From assembly GCA_910589095.1 (NCBI GenBank), contig CAJUSN010000117.1, forward strand, positions 1 through 7,941: 7,941 bases of DNA, written 5' to 3'. Shown piece after piece: positions 1 to 6,153 of the stretch. The position numbers and the translations under genes are program-made. The notes under the pieces were generated by a model. The model worked only from the letters and a program-made list of their open reading frames with translations, made no database searches and was not told the origin of the DNA. The DNA is from an uncultured Muribaculaceae bacterium (GTDB lineage Bacteria > Bacteroidota > Bacteroidia > Bacteroidales > Muribaculaceae). Numbering within the stretch: the stretch's first letter is position 1; the number at the start of each line of letters is the position of its first letter.

Positions 1-52
1 GAAAACCGTTGTACCCTTACGGGTACCCAGGGTTCGAATCCCTGTCTTTCCG
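1..52 (+). tRNA. tRNA-Ser (3' part; 5' end outside window)
   Basis: Only the 3' part is present, from the anticodon loop onward. A long variable arm folds as GTACCC-TTAC-GGGTAC (11-26). The T arm is CAGGG/CCCTG (28-32 with 40-44) around the loop TTCGAAT. The 3' acceptor strand is 45-51, followed by discriminator G at 52. A long variable arm together with discriminator G fits serine rather than leucine, which has A. Counting back from the variable arm, bases 1-2 (GA) fall at anticodon positions 35-36, giving an NGA anticodon that reads UCN serine codons. The first anticodon base lies outside the window. A full CCA is not encoded (GCAT follows). Confidence 0.9.
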
Positions 53-55
53 CAT

Positions 56-89
56 AAAAAGCTGCAAGCCTTCGGTTTGCGGCTTTTTT
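56..89 (+). terminator. rho-independent terminator of the tRNA-Ser
   Basis: A hairpin pairs 61-69 with 75-83 around a 5-base loop (CTTCG). It is preceded by five A's and followed by six T's (84-89), so the A/T flanks can extend the stem. It begins four bases after the tRNA and separates it from the next transcription unit. Confidence 0.85.
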
Positions 90-98
90 CATGGCAAT

Positions 99-129
99 TT
101 GGTAGAGCAAGAGATTATTATTACTTTTG
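99..129 (+). promoter_or_regulatory. Bacteroidetes-type promoter for the secreted protein-crcB unit
   Basis: A -33 element TTG (99-101, within TTTGG) and a -7 element TACTTTTG (122-129, matching TAnnTTTG) are separated by exactly 20 bases, as in the primary sigma factor consensus of Bacteroidetes. Transcription should start a few bases after 129, leaving a leader of roughly 90 bases before the ATG at 228. No convincing fluoride riboswitch was recognised in that leader. Confidence 0.65.
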
Positions 130-227
130 CGCACATCAATTTTAACTGCAAAATAATTTTGAAGTTTCTTTACTGCAAACAGCTGATGGCCGTAATTCCG
201 TGAGCTTCAATCCCTATATCATCAATT

Positions 228-653
228 ATGAAACAGATCAGATTTATAATTTTGAGCCTCATGATTCTATGCGGGCTGAACATGAGCGCATTCGTAAATG
301 AGGGCCAGCTTTATGATATGCAAGGCACCGTAGACAATAAATACAACGTAACGGTCTATCTGGTGCGCAACGACGCAACCATGTCCGTGGATGGCTCAAA
401 CGTAAGCGGAAAGATGTTTTATCACTCTACCATTGCAAAGCACGGAGTCAAACCGTCGTCCTACCTGTATATCAACGGCGTTTACAACGATGCCACCGAG
501 ACCTTTAAGGCAAATGTTTACGATTCTGAGGGCAACTACGTGGAATCATGGACAGGCGAATGGACCGGTGGCAACCGTGGCACTTCTCTCGAATGTAAAA
601 TCATTAAACCGGGCCATCGGTCTATGACCCTTTCAGTGGAAGAGTATTGGTAA
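228..653 (+). CDS. small secreted protein of unknown function
   Basis: This encodes 141 residues. An N-terminal signal peptide is clear: K2 and R5, then a hydrophobic core at about residues 6-16 and a likely signal peptidase I site after NMSA (about residue 21). The mature part of about 120 residues alternates hydrophobic and polar positions and is rich in Tyr, Gly, Thr and Asn (for example NVTVYLV, SYLYINGVY, SWTGEWTGG), which suggests a small beta-rich domain in the periplasm or outside the cell. The ATG lies in an A/T-rich context typical of Bacteroidales starts without a Shine-Dalgarno sequence. The stop is only 4 bases before crcB, so the two are almost certainly cotranscribed from the promoter at 99-129. 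I do not recognise the family with confidence; nothing enzymatic is visible. Confidence 0.8.
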   Translation: MKQIRFIILSLMILCGLNMSAFVNEGQLYDMQGTVDNKYNVTVYLVRNDATMSVDGSNVSGKMFYHSTIAKHGVKPSSYLYINGVYNDATETFKANVYDSEGNYVESWTGEWTGGNRGTSLECKIIKPGHRSMTLSVEEYW

Positions 654-657
654 ATAG

Positions 658-1038
658 ATGAACACATTAACTAACATATTGATAGTTGGTGCGGGCAGCT
701 GCCTTGGTGGCATGCTACGGTATCTGGTAAGCCGCGCCCTGCAGGGAGTGTGTCACACACCTTTCCCTTGGGGGACATTTGCGGTAAATGTTGCCGGCTG
801 CTTCATTATCGGTTTAATTTTCGGTTTCATCGACAAGGGGTGTCAGATGAGCGATTCGCTCAAATTGTTTCTCACCGTAGGATTCTGTGGAGGATTTACA
901 ACTTTCTCCACTTTCATGAACGAGAATTATCTTCTGTTCAGCGGCTCCAACCATATAGCCTTACTGCTCTACGCTCTCGGCAGCATGGTTGCAGGCTTTT
1001 TGGCCATCTACGGAGCATATTATCTTGCCCGCATGTAA
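658..1038 (+). CDS. crcB: fluoride ion channel/exporter CrcB (Fluc family)
   Basis: This is a 126-residue integral membrane protein with four hydrophobic segments (about residues 4-27, 37-58, 66-88 and 98-122), the usual length and layout of Fluc channels. Family signatures are all present: the conserved Arg in GGMLRY (R21), the pore Asn in the GTFAVNVAG stretch (N44), and the GFCGGFTTFSTF motif (75-86), whose F80 and F83 correspond to the Phe box and whose T/S residues line the fluoride path. Fluc works as an antiparallel dual-topology homodimer in the inner membrane, with a central Na+ site, and lets F- leave the cytoplasm, preventing poisoning of enolase and pyrophosphatase. It follows the secreted-protein gene by 4 bases and is closed by the terminator at 1063-1089. 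No paired second crcB copy is seen, consistent with a homodimer. Confidence 0.96.
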   Translation: MNTLTNILIVGAGSCLGGMLRYLVSRALQGVCHTPFPWGTFAVNVAGCFIIGLIFGFIDKGCQMSDSLKLFLTVGFCGGFTTFSTFMNENYLLFSGSNHIALLLYALGSMVAGFLAIYGAYYLARM

Positions 1039-1062
1039 TGTAAATTCTGGAAAAAGATTTCA

Positions 1063-1089
1063 CAGGCGCCATTTCGGCGCCTGTTTTTT
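1063..1089 (+). terminator. strong rho-independent terminator after crcB
   Basis: A perfect 8-bp stem, CAGGCGCC (1063-1070) with GGCGCCTG (1076-1083), closes a 5-base loop and is followed directly by six T's (1084-1089). It ends the secreted protein-crcB unit and isolates it from the capsid cluster. Confidence 0.93.
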
Positions 1090-1161
1090 GTTTCTACCTA
1101 CGGATGGCCAAACACAAGGCGGAATATTGGATTTGGCGCAAAAATGCCTGCTGCGCGAATG

Positions 1162-1169
1162 TAACTTTG
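1162..1169 (+). promoter_or_regulatory. candidate -7 promoter element for the capsid operon
   Basis: TAACTTTG matches the Bacteroidetes -7 consensus TAnnTTTG and is followed by C, as is common. It lies in the only intergenic space between the crcB terminator and the scaffold-like gene, leaving a leader of about 75 bases before the ATG at 1247. The -33 part is weak: the nearest TTTG (1132-1135) is 26 bases upstream, longer than the usual 19-21. The short inverted repeat GCGCA/TGCGC (1136-1140 and 1152-1156) sits in the spacer. Confidence 0.45.
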
Positions 1170-1246
1170 CAGTGGACAAAGTTGAAAGAGCCATCTCAAG
1201 GCTACCCCAAAAAGAGACCACATAACCTTTAATCACATTAGACACC

Positions 1247-1651
1247 ATGAAAAACGAAGACTTTGACGAGGGAACAGTTCCCGACAATTTACCCGAAACA
1301 ACCGACATTGCCGCGTGCACGGCAACCGTCCCATTGGCCGATGACACACCGGAAACGTCCACGGTTACCACTGAGGAGCCTCCCCCTTTGCCTGAGCCCG
1401 TTCCGGAGACCACTGCAGAACAAAAGCATGAATTACCATTGACGGCAGCTGAAGTTGACCGACTCATATCTCAAGCTGAGCAGCGCGGATGGCTCCGCGC
1501 ACGCAATGAACTGGCCGCTGAACTTATGGACCGGCCCTCCCTGTTGGAAAATCCTTGCTTGAGTCCGGCTACATCCGGACAACGCAACCGAAACGACACA
1601 TTCGCAGAACGCTTTCTCAACCAACTCTCCCGCGACGTTTGGGATGAGTAA
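1247..1651 (+). CDS. acidic, low-complexity protein; possible capsid scaffold
   Basis: This encodes 134 residues with no signal peptide. Residues 1-65 are acidic and low in complexity, rich in Thr, Pro, Glu and Asp (for example EEPPPLPEPVPETT), and probably disordered. Residues about 66-95 (LTAAEVDRLISQAEQRGWLR and onward) look helical and amphipathic, with mixed charge. A short linker with several Arg and Asn follows, then a final helix ending RFLNQLSRDVWDE. It lies immediately before the major capsid gene (55 bases), where tailed phages keep scaffold or capsid-assembly genes, and a disordered acidic part plus a short helical C-terminus is typical of scaffolding proteins. No protease motif is visible. 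The scaffold role is inferred from position and composition only. The stretch between it and the capsid gene is A/C-rich and almost without G, a usual Bacteroidales leader. Confidence 0.7.
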   Translation: MKNEDFDEGTVPDNLPETTDIAACTATVPLADDTPETSTVTTEEPPPLPEPVPETTAEQKHELPLTAAEVDRLISQAEQRGWLRARNELAAELMDRPSLLENPCLSPATSGQRNRNDTFAERFLNQLSRDVWDE

Positions 1652-1706
1652 CATCAAGCACAACAATCAACCCCAACATTAACCAACATCTTAACTTCAC
1701 ATTATT

Positions 1707-2963
1707 ATGAATGAAACCACACCCACAGTTGTTACAAAAGGCGCTTCAGGTGCCCAAGTCATTGATGGACCGCTTACAGTGCCCGCTGCTCGTGAAGGCT
1801 CTCCCTCCCTGCTGCTCAATGAAATAGACAGCCGAGTGGTGAAAGTGCGCCCCATGGCCACACCCGTTGATCAAATCTCGCGCATGGTTGGCTCTCGCCC
1901 GGCCTCGTCCATGATCGTTGACTACTACTCGGTTGATTCCAAAGCACCCGAAACCACTTTGAGCACCGCCTTGGCAAAAACTACCGACGGCACATACTCC
2001 GGCATCCCTACTTATATCCTTAAAGCAACCTCGCCTGAAATGATATCGGTAACTGAAACGCTCATGCTACCGGAAGTGGAGGGTGCCGATGGGGAACCGC
2101 TTGTGCTCTATGTGGTGTCTACTGACAAGAGCACCTCCACCCCTGTCACCGTAATCCCCCTCAATGCTCCCGACCCGGCTCCCGCGTCCCTGGGCAAGAT
2201 GGGATCTAAGGTTGTGAGAATGGGACGCGCTGCCGGTGAGCTTGATGTGCAGACCCCTCAATTTGAAGCTTTACCGGTGAAATCCAGCAATTTCTGTCAA
2301 ATTTTCAAAGCCCAAGTGGAACAGTCAATTCTGGCAAAACTATCGGCCAAGGAAGTGGGCTGGACACTGACCGACCAGGAGGAAGTGGCCATCATGGACA
2401 TGCGCTTAGGTATGGAAAAGAGCTTCCTTTTCGGAGTGAAAGCACGCCTCACTGACCCCAAGCGTTACGACGAAGTACTCTTCACCCGTGGAATATGGCA
2501 TCAGGCAGGCGCGACCTTCGAACTCACCGACGGCGCCCTTACATCGCAGGACCTCGTGTCCATGATGCGTCAAGCCTTTACCGGCGACTCCGCTGGCTCA
2601 CCTCGCAAAATCCTCATGGGAGGGTCAGGGCTCATCGAACGCCTCAACAACCTGGACTACACAAAGGTGATTACAGCCACTGACACAGTGACCCGCTGGG
2701 GCATCGACTTTACTGAGCTTCGCTCTAAATTCGGGGTGCTTTGCGTGGTCCACAACGAAGTCTTTGACCAGTGTGGCCACGAGAACGATGGCATGATTAT
2801 CGATCCTCAATATCTCACCAAGTACTCCCACATCCCCTTCCGAGTGGAACATCTTGACCTAAAGAGTTCAGGTGTTCGCAACACCGATGCTCTCGTGGCC
2901 ACGGAGGCAAGCTGTCTGGTGCTCCGTCACCCCAAAGCCCACTTGCGAGTGGTGAGTGTCTAA
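1707..2963 (+). CDS. major capsid protein, HK97 fold, DUF5309/SU10-like
   Basis: This 418-residue protein has the length and architecture of DUF5309-type (SU10 family) coat proteins. The N-arm (about 1-65) ends in TPVDQISRMVGSR. An insertion-like, Pro/Thr-rich region spans about 110-165. The central segment NFCQIFKAQVEQSILAKLSA (195-214) and EEVAIMDMRLGMEKSFLFG (225-243) resembles the long spine-helix region. The C-terminal half has the A-domain-like pattern: KILMGGSGLIERLNNLDY (301-318), then GIDFTELRSKFGVLCVVHNE (332-351) and a metal- or loop-like CGHENDGMIIDPQYL (356-370). In the family this protein forms the icosahedral shell around the genome. The start at 1707 follows a G-poor leader, and the frame is intact. 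Assignment to a coat protein is by recognised pattern; the exact family name is less certain than the function. Confidence 0.85.
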   Translation: MNETTPTVVTKGASGAQVIDGPLTVPAAREGSPSLLLNEIDSRVVKVRPMATPVDQISRMVGSRPASSMIVDYYSVDSKAPETTLSTALAKTTDGTYSGIPTYILKATSPEMISVTETLMLPEVEGADGEPLVLYVVSTDKSTSTPVTVIPLNAPDPAPASLGKMGSKVVRMGRAAGELDVQTPQFEALPVKSSNFCQIFKAQVEQSILAKLSAKEVGWTLTDQEEVAIMDMRLGMEKSFLFGVKARLTDPKRYDEVLFTRGIWHQAGATFELTDGALTSQDLVSMMRQAFTGDSAGSPRKILMGGSGLIERLNNLDYTKVITATDTVTRWGIDFTELRSKFGVLCVVHNEVFDQCGHENDGMIIDPQYLTKYSHIPFRVEHLDLKSSGVRNTDALVATEASCLVLRHPKAHLRVVSV

Positions 2964-2979
2964 CCCCTGACAGAGCGAA

Positions 2980-3540
2980 ATGATGCAGACCATAACACTT
3001 GACGCCGCCTCAATGCTCGCACTCTGGAAAAGGGCACATGGTTATGAACCCGCACGCACCGACTGCTCCATTAAGCGCGTCGACGGCCCTGATCTGGACT
3101 CACTCCTGAGTCTTGAAATGCGACAATGGTACGTGAAACGCCTCATGGAAATGCCTTGCCATTCGCTCCCACTCACCGACATCGCTTCCAGTGTCAGCAC
3201 GGTCGCCTCCTCCATGGGGGCGGCCTCGGTGACGCTCCCGGAACGGTGCCTGAGAGTGGCAAGCGTAAAAATGGCCAACTGGGACAGGCCGGCGATCATA
3301 GTAACTGACCACGATTGTGCCGACGCCTTGGCACAAGCTAATCCCTTCGCACGCGCCGGTTGTGCGCGGCCGGTTGCACTTGCCGAGCCGGGACACCTCA
3401 CACTTATTCCCGGCAACTCCACTCTCAGCCATCTGCTTTGCGTGATGCTCCCCGACGATGAAACCTCTTACATTCTCACCCCGGCAATGATCGCTGAAAT
3501 AGGCGATGCTCCGACATGCCTTTCCTCCATCCTCTTATGA
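2980..3540 (+). CDS. probable head neck/adaptor-like protein
   Basis: This encodes 186 residues, starting 16 bases after the capsid stop; two ATG codons in a row (2980, 2983) make the start ambiguous by one residue. Residues 1-80 look mostly helical, with SLLSLEMRQWYVKRLMEMPC as a strong helix. The rest is strand-rich: LPERCLRVASVKMANWDRPA (85-104), a RPVALAEPGHLTLIPG segment, and a C-terminal part ending ILTPAMIAEIGDAPTCLSSI. The pattern of a helical start followed by LP..LRV..V, a conserved RPVA and a strand ending in P resembles head-tail connector/neck proteins of SU10-like phages. The place between capsid and portal fits an adaptor that docks on the portal ring. This is inference; no family signature is decisive. 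Seven cysteines in a cytoplasmic protein is slightly unusual. Confidence 0.6.
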   Translation: MMQTITLDAASMLALWKRAHGYEPARTDCSIKRVDGPDLDSLLSLEMRQWYVKRLMEMPCHSLPLTDIASSVSTVASSMGAASVTLPERCLRVASVKMANWDRPAIIVTDHDCADALAQANPFARAGCARPVALAEPGHLTLIPGNSTLSHLLCVMLPDDETSYILTPAMIAEIGDAPTCLSSILL

Positions 3541-3589
3541 AGCACGGACAAAACCTAAACAACAACTGAACCCTGAACCATATCTTATC

Positions 3590-4984
3590 ATGACCTATTT
3601 AGACATGGCGCTCGAAGCCTGGCGCGACGGCGACTCACTGCGCTCGCGTCGACGCCGATATAAAGACTACACTTTCGGACGGCAGTGGGGCGATTCCGTC
3701 ACCGACACCTCGGGTCGGACAGTGAACGAAGGCGATCTGGCTGCCTCGACCGGTTTCCGGCCCCATACCAATAATCTCATACGCCAATTGGTGAAATGTG
3801 TTGTAGGCAATTTCCGCAACAACATTTCCGATCATGACCCTGCAGGGCGCCACTTTAAGATAGATAATGACACTGCGCGCCGCAATGCCCTCACGGAACT
3901 TGACTGCCGAATGCTGGAGGAGTTTCTGATATCAGGATGTGCCATCCAGCGTATTGTTACCGAAAACCGCCCCGAAGGATGCGGTATATGGATTGACAAT
4001 GTAAGCCCCGACAAATTTTTCATCAATCACTTCACTGATCCACGCGGTATGGACATTGAGCTGGTGGGGATGTTACATTCAATGAGCCTTCGCGAACTGC
4101 TGATGCGCTATGCCGCCTCTGACACCGACCGACAGGCCTACCTGACACAACGCTATGTGGCCTATTCCACTGCCGATACGGCCGGAAGAATCGGCGATGC
4201 TGTGAGCCAATCGTTTTTCAATGCATCCAGGGGTCGGTGCCGGGTGATTGAGTTGTGGACCCTTGAAAGCCGGTCCATAATAAAATGCCATGACCATGCC
4301 ACCGGACGCTATTTTGAAGCTTCGGGACGGCGGCGCGCAGGTCTGGAGTGCGAAGCGGCCCGCAGGGAAAAAGCATCGGAACCACCTCTTGAGGTCAAGC
4401 CCGGCTTCACTCTGCGGTGGCATTGCCGATACCTCGCACCTTGGGGAGAGACACTCCGCGAATTCGACTCACCCTATGCCCACGGCCAGCATCCATTTGC
4501 AGTGAAATTCTACCCTCTCATTGATGGCGAAGTCCATTCGCTTGTGGAGGACATAATTGACCAGCAACGGTTTGTCAACCGTCTAATCACCCTCATTGAC
4601 CACATTATGAGCACTTCCGCCAAAGGTGCGCTACTCGTTCCGGCCGAGAGCCTCACACCCGGCATGACGCTTGAGGATGTTGGACGCCTATGGGCTAAAC
4701 CTAACAGCGTGATACCTTTCCGCGCCTCGAAAGGGGAGATTCACCAAGTGACGGGGAGCGGCGACAGCGCCGGCGCATATCAGCTGCTCCACCTGCAGAT
4801 GGACCTGTTCCGGCAAATCTCCGGTGTGAGCGGTGCCATGCAAGGCCATACAGCCACAGGAGCCACATCGGCTGCTCTTTACGACTCACAAGCCGAACGT
4901 TCAGCCGTGGCTATCCTTGACCTATTGCAGAGTTTTCACGCTTTCCGTGAGGCAAGAAACAGAAAGGTGATTAACATGTATTAA
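3590..4984 (+). CDS. phage portal protein, P22-like, C-terminally short
   Basis: From the ATG at 3590 the product has 464 residues. An in-frame ATG at 3506 would add 28 residues overlapping the previous gene; 3590 is preferred because it follows a G-poor A/C-rich leader and begins with a helix typical of portals. Recognisable parts: a basic start (SLRSRRRRYKDYTFGRQW), TNNLIRQLVKCVVGNFRNN (60-78), IDNVSPDKFFIN (135-146, the fold usual for P22-like portals), then FAVKFYPLIDGEVHSLVEDI (303-322) and IIDQQRFVNRLITLIDHIM, the segment before the channel helix. The end, SGVSGAMQG ... ALYDSQAERS ... LLQSFHAFREARNRKV, matches the region just after the core. P22-like portals usually continue for well over 100 residues, so this one lacks most of the C-terminal crown/barrel. 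Portals form the dodecameric ring at one capsid vertex through which DNA is pumped by terminase. Confidence 0.85.
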   Translation: MTYLDMALEAWRDGDSLRSRRRRYKDYTFGRQWGDSVTDTSGRTVNEGDLAASTGFRPHTNNLIRQLVKCVVGNFRNNISDHDPAGRHFKIDNDTARRNALTELDCRMLEEFLISGCAIQRIVTENRPEGCGIWIDNVSPDKFFINHFTDPRGMDIELVGMLHSMSLRELLMRYAASDTDRQAYLTQRYVAYSTADTAGRIGDAVSQSFFNASRGRCRVIELWTLESRSIIKCHDHATGRYFEASGRRRAGLECEAARREKASEPPLEVKPGFTLRWHCRYLAPWGETLREFDSPYAHGQHPFAVKFYPLIDGEVHSLVEDIIDQQRFVNRLITLIDHIMSTSAKGALLVPAESLTPGMTLEDVGRLWAKPNSVIPFRASKGEIHQVTGSGDSAGAYQLLHLQMDLFRQISGVSGAMQGHTATGATSAALYDSQAERSAVAILDLLQSFHAFREARNRKVINMY

Positions 4985-4987
4985 CCA

Positions 4988-5010
4988 TTGTGTCACACCC
5001 TGTGGCTCAA
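4988..5010. promoter_or_regulatory. 23-base interrupted palindrome, candidate operator
   Basis: The sequence reads TTG-n3-CACA-n3-TGTG-n3-CAA, with all 14 named bases symmetric about 4999. It lies 3 bases after the portal stop and ends 9 bases before the -7 element TATCTTTG (5020-5027), so it covers the place of the missing -33 element. That is the geometry of a repressor or activator site for a dimeric regulator. As an RNA hairpin it would be weak, so a terminator role is less likely. The regulator is unknown; the next gene (5201) could be one. Confidence 0.4.
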
Positions 5011-5019
5011 CCCCTGTAC

Positions 5020-5027
5020 TATCTTTG
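5020..5027 (+). promoter_or_regulatory. candidate -7 element upstream of the downstream half of the cluster
   Basis: TATCTTTG is a full match to TAnnTTTG in the 216-base gap between the portal and the gene at 5201. No TTG lies at the proper distance (the nearest is 29 bases upstream), so activity may depend on a factor at the adjacent palindrome. A second, weaker match, GACTTTTGCG (5111-5120), shares nine bases (ACTTTTGCG) with the better promoter at 122-129 but lacks the leading T. Confidence 0.4.
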
Positions 5028-5200
5028 TCCTACGAATCTTCAACTGCCCAAACACACTTTTTTCACATTATGAAGTGTCTTGAATAAATTAGTTTATGTC
5101 CATATCGGTTGACTTTTGCGAAATGAAGGTAAATGTCTCCGAGAGAAACATTGACGAAAAAGACACTCACATATTTACTCATTTATTTTAGTCACTTATC

Positions 5201-5641
5201 ATGACCGGAACATCTGAAATCTGTACTATGAAACGCGTGCGCGACCGCCATTTCCTCCAGGCCTGCCGCCGTGTGGTGAGCGAGACCAACCGTCCGCTCA
5301 CCGTGGCGGAAGTGGCTCTGGCGGCGGCCGCATCCCCTGCCCCTGAATTTTATGTCAGTTTCAACTACGCGCTGCGCAAGCTCCGGATTCTGCGTGAACG
5401 CGGTATGGACAACATCCCCGAATTTGGCCCTACCGCTGCCTTCCGCGAACTTGACCGCAGGGTTGCGAAACGGATGAGCCGTACGGGCGAAACCGACACC
5501 GAAGCTCTTTCCGCCGTGCTTGCCGAAGGGAAAGCACCCTGCTTCTATCTCCGCCCCGGAGGTGCCATTTATCTCTACCACGTGTTGCGCAAACGCTCAC
5601 GTCTTCACCGTCGGGTGCACCGTCATGTGCCCCTTCGCTAA
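5201..5641 (+). CDS. basic protein, possible helix-turn-helix; function unknown
   Basis: This encodes 146 residues. The ATG at 5201 follows an A/T-rich leader; an in-frame ATG at 5228 would remove nine residues and is a fair alternative. Residues about 13-65 form helices with a turn (HFLQACRRVVSETNRPLTVA, then EVALAAAASPAPEFYVSFNY and ALRKLRIL), a pattern compatible with a winged or simple helix-turn-helix in which RPLTVAEVAL would be the first two helices. A central helical part with several Arg follows (AAFRELDRRVAKRMSRTG). The product ends with an extremely basic tail (about 12 Arg, Lys and His in the last 18 residues, KRSRLHRRVHRHV). Nucleic-acid binding is therefore likely. It could be a regulator, a small terminase-like subunit or a DNA-organising capsid protein. 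I do not recognise the family. It lies 44 bases before the next gene, probably in the same operon. Confidence 0.7.
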   Translation: MTGTSEICTMKRVRDRHFLQACRRVVSETNRPLTVAEVALAAAASPAPEFYVSFNYALRKLRILRERGMDNIPEFGPTAAFRELDRRVAKRMSRTGETDTEALSAVLAEGKAPCFYLRPGGAIYLYHVLRKRSRLHRRVHRHVPLR

Positions 5642-5685
5642 TCTGCTGATAAATCAATTCCAACATTTCTTCAATCCGCCCACCC

Positions 5686-6102
5686 ATGAACGTTTCCATA
5701 GCTCTGTCGATTGATAGCCTCATCAACGACCTTCTCGCACAGTCGGCTCTCAGATTTCATTTGGGATCGCCTCGTCCAAACCTCCTCATCCGTGACAACT
5801 CACAGGCTCTCGCGCGCCTTGTCATGAGCAAAATGGGTGAAATTGCATCTGACATCAACGCATCCATGGCATCTTCCGATGCCGACATAGTGGTCTTTGA
5901 ATTGAGCCTCCCGACAGGGGCCTCTGCCTCGGGACTGCGCTCACTCATAGAATCGGCTATTGTGTCGGCCACGGCAGCTGAAATTTACGTGGGATGTGAC
6001 CCCGCAGCGGCAGCTTACCACGCCGGGCGTCATCAAAACATGCGACAAGCCATGAGGGCCATGATCACCGGAACAGCCACCATTGTTCCCTGTCGGTATT
6101 GA
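5686..6102 (+). CDS. small alpha/beta protein of unknown function
   Basis: This encodes 138 residues with no signal peptide or membrane segment. Predicted secondary structure by eye: an N-terminal helix (SIDSLINDLLAQSALRFHLG), a helix (SQALARLVMSKMGEIASDIN), a strand (ADIVVFELSLP), a helix (SGLRSLIESAIVSATAAEIY), then an Ala/His-rich helix (PAAAAYHAGRHQNMRQAMRA) and a final strand (TATIVPCRY). It is Ala- and Ser-rich. The place between a probable DNA-binding protein and the lysozyme, in a cluster with capsid and portal genes, suggests a structural or completion role, but no known phage family is evident. The leader before the ATG is G-poor, as for its neighbours. The frame is intact and no reverse-strand alternative is better. 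Confidence 0.65.
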   Translation: MNVSIALSIDSLINDLLAQSALRFHLGSPRPNLLIRDNSQALARLVMSKMGEIASDINASMASSDADIVVFELSLPTGASASGLRSLIESAIVSATAAEIYVGCDPAAAAYHAGRHQNMRQAMRAMITGTATIVPCRY

Positions 6103-6153
6103 GTCGGTGTATGAGAGTGAACCTTTCAAGGTGCCCGAGGGTTTTTATCTTTG

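Noticed and set aside
1..52. tRNA-Ser as attachment site for the capsid cluster
   Set aside because: The secreted protein-crcB unit with its own promoter and terminator lies between, no integrase is seen, and no repeat of the tRNA 3' end was found further right.
130..227. fluoride riboswitch in front of the crcB unit
   Set aside because: A GATGG string is present near 185 but the pairing pattern of the crcB motif could not be built around it.
748..758. GTGTG-T-CACAC palindrome
   Set aside because: It lies inside crcB coding sequence; resemblance to the CACA/TGTG operator candidate at 4988 is partial and probably accidental.
989..1225. open frame running from the end of crcB through the terminator
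   Set aside because: It crosses a strong terminator hairpin, overlaps crcB in another frame and has no protein-like composition.
1060..1467. 135-codon reverse-strand open frame, Ser/Val-rich
   Set aside because: It is antisense to the low-complexity Thr/Glu-rich start of the scaffold-like gene and reads through the terminator; composition is that of a shadow frame.
5096..5191. 31-codon open frame (MSISVDFCEMKVNV...) ending 9 bases before the gene at 5201
   Set aside because: Too short and without recognisable features; placed in an A/T-rich leader where chance frames are common. A leader peptide is possible but unsupported.
6146..6153. TATCTTTG, a perfect -7 element directly before the lysozyme ATG
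   Set aside because: Transcription would start within the first codons, after the ATG at 6154, and the signal segment would be lost; there is also no proper TTG upstream. Probably chance.
6151..6153. TTG as start codon of the lysozyme
   Set aside because: An ATG follows immediately at 6154, giving the usual MKK start of a signal peptide.
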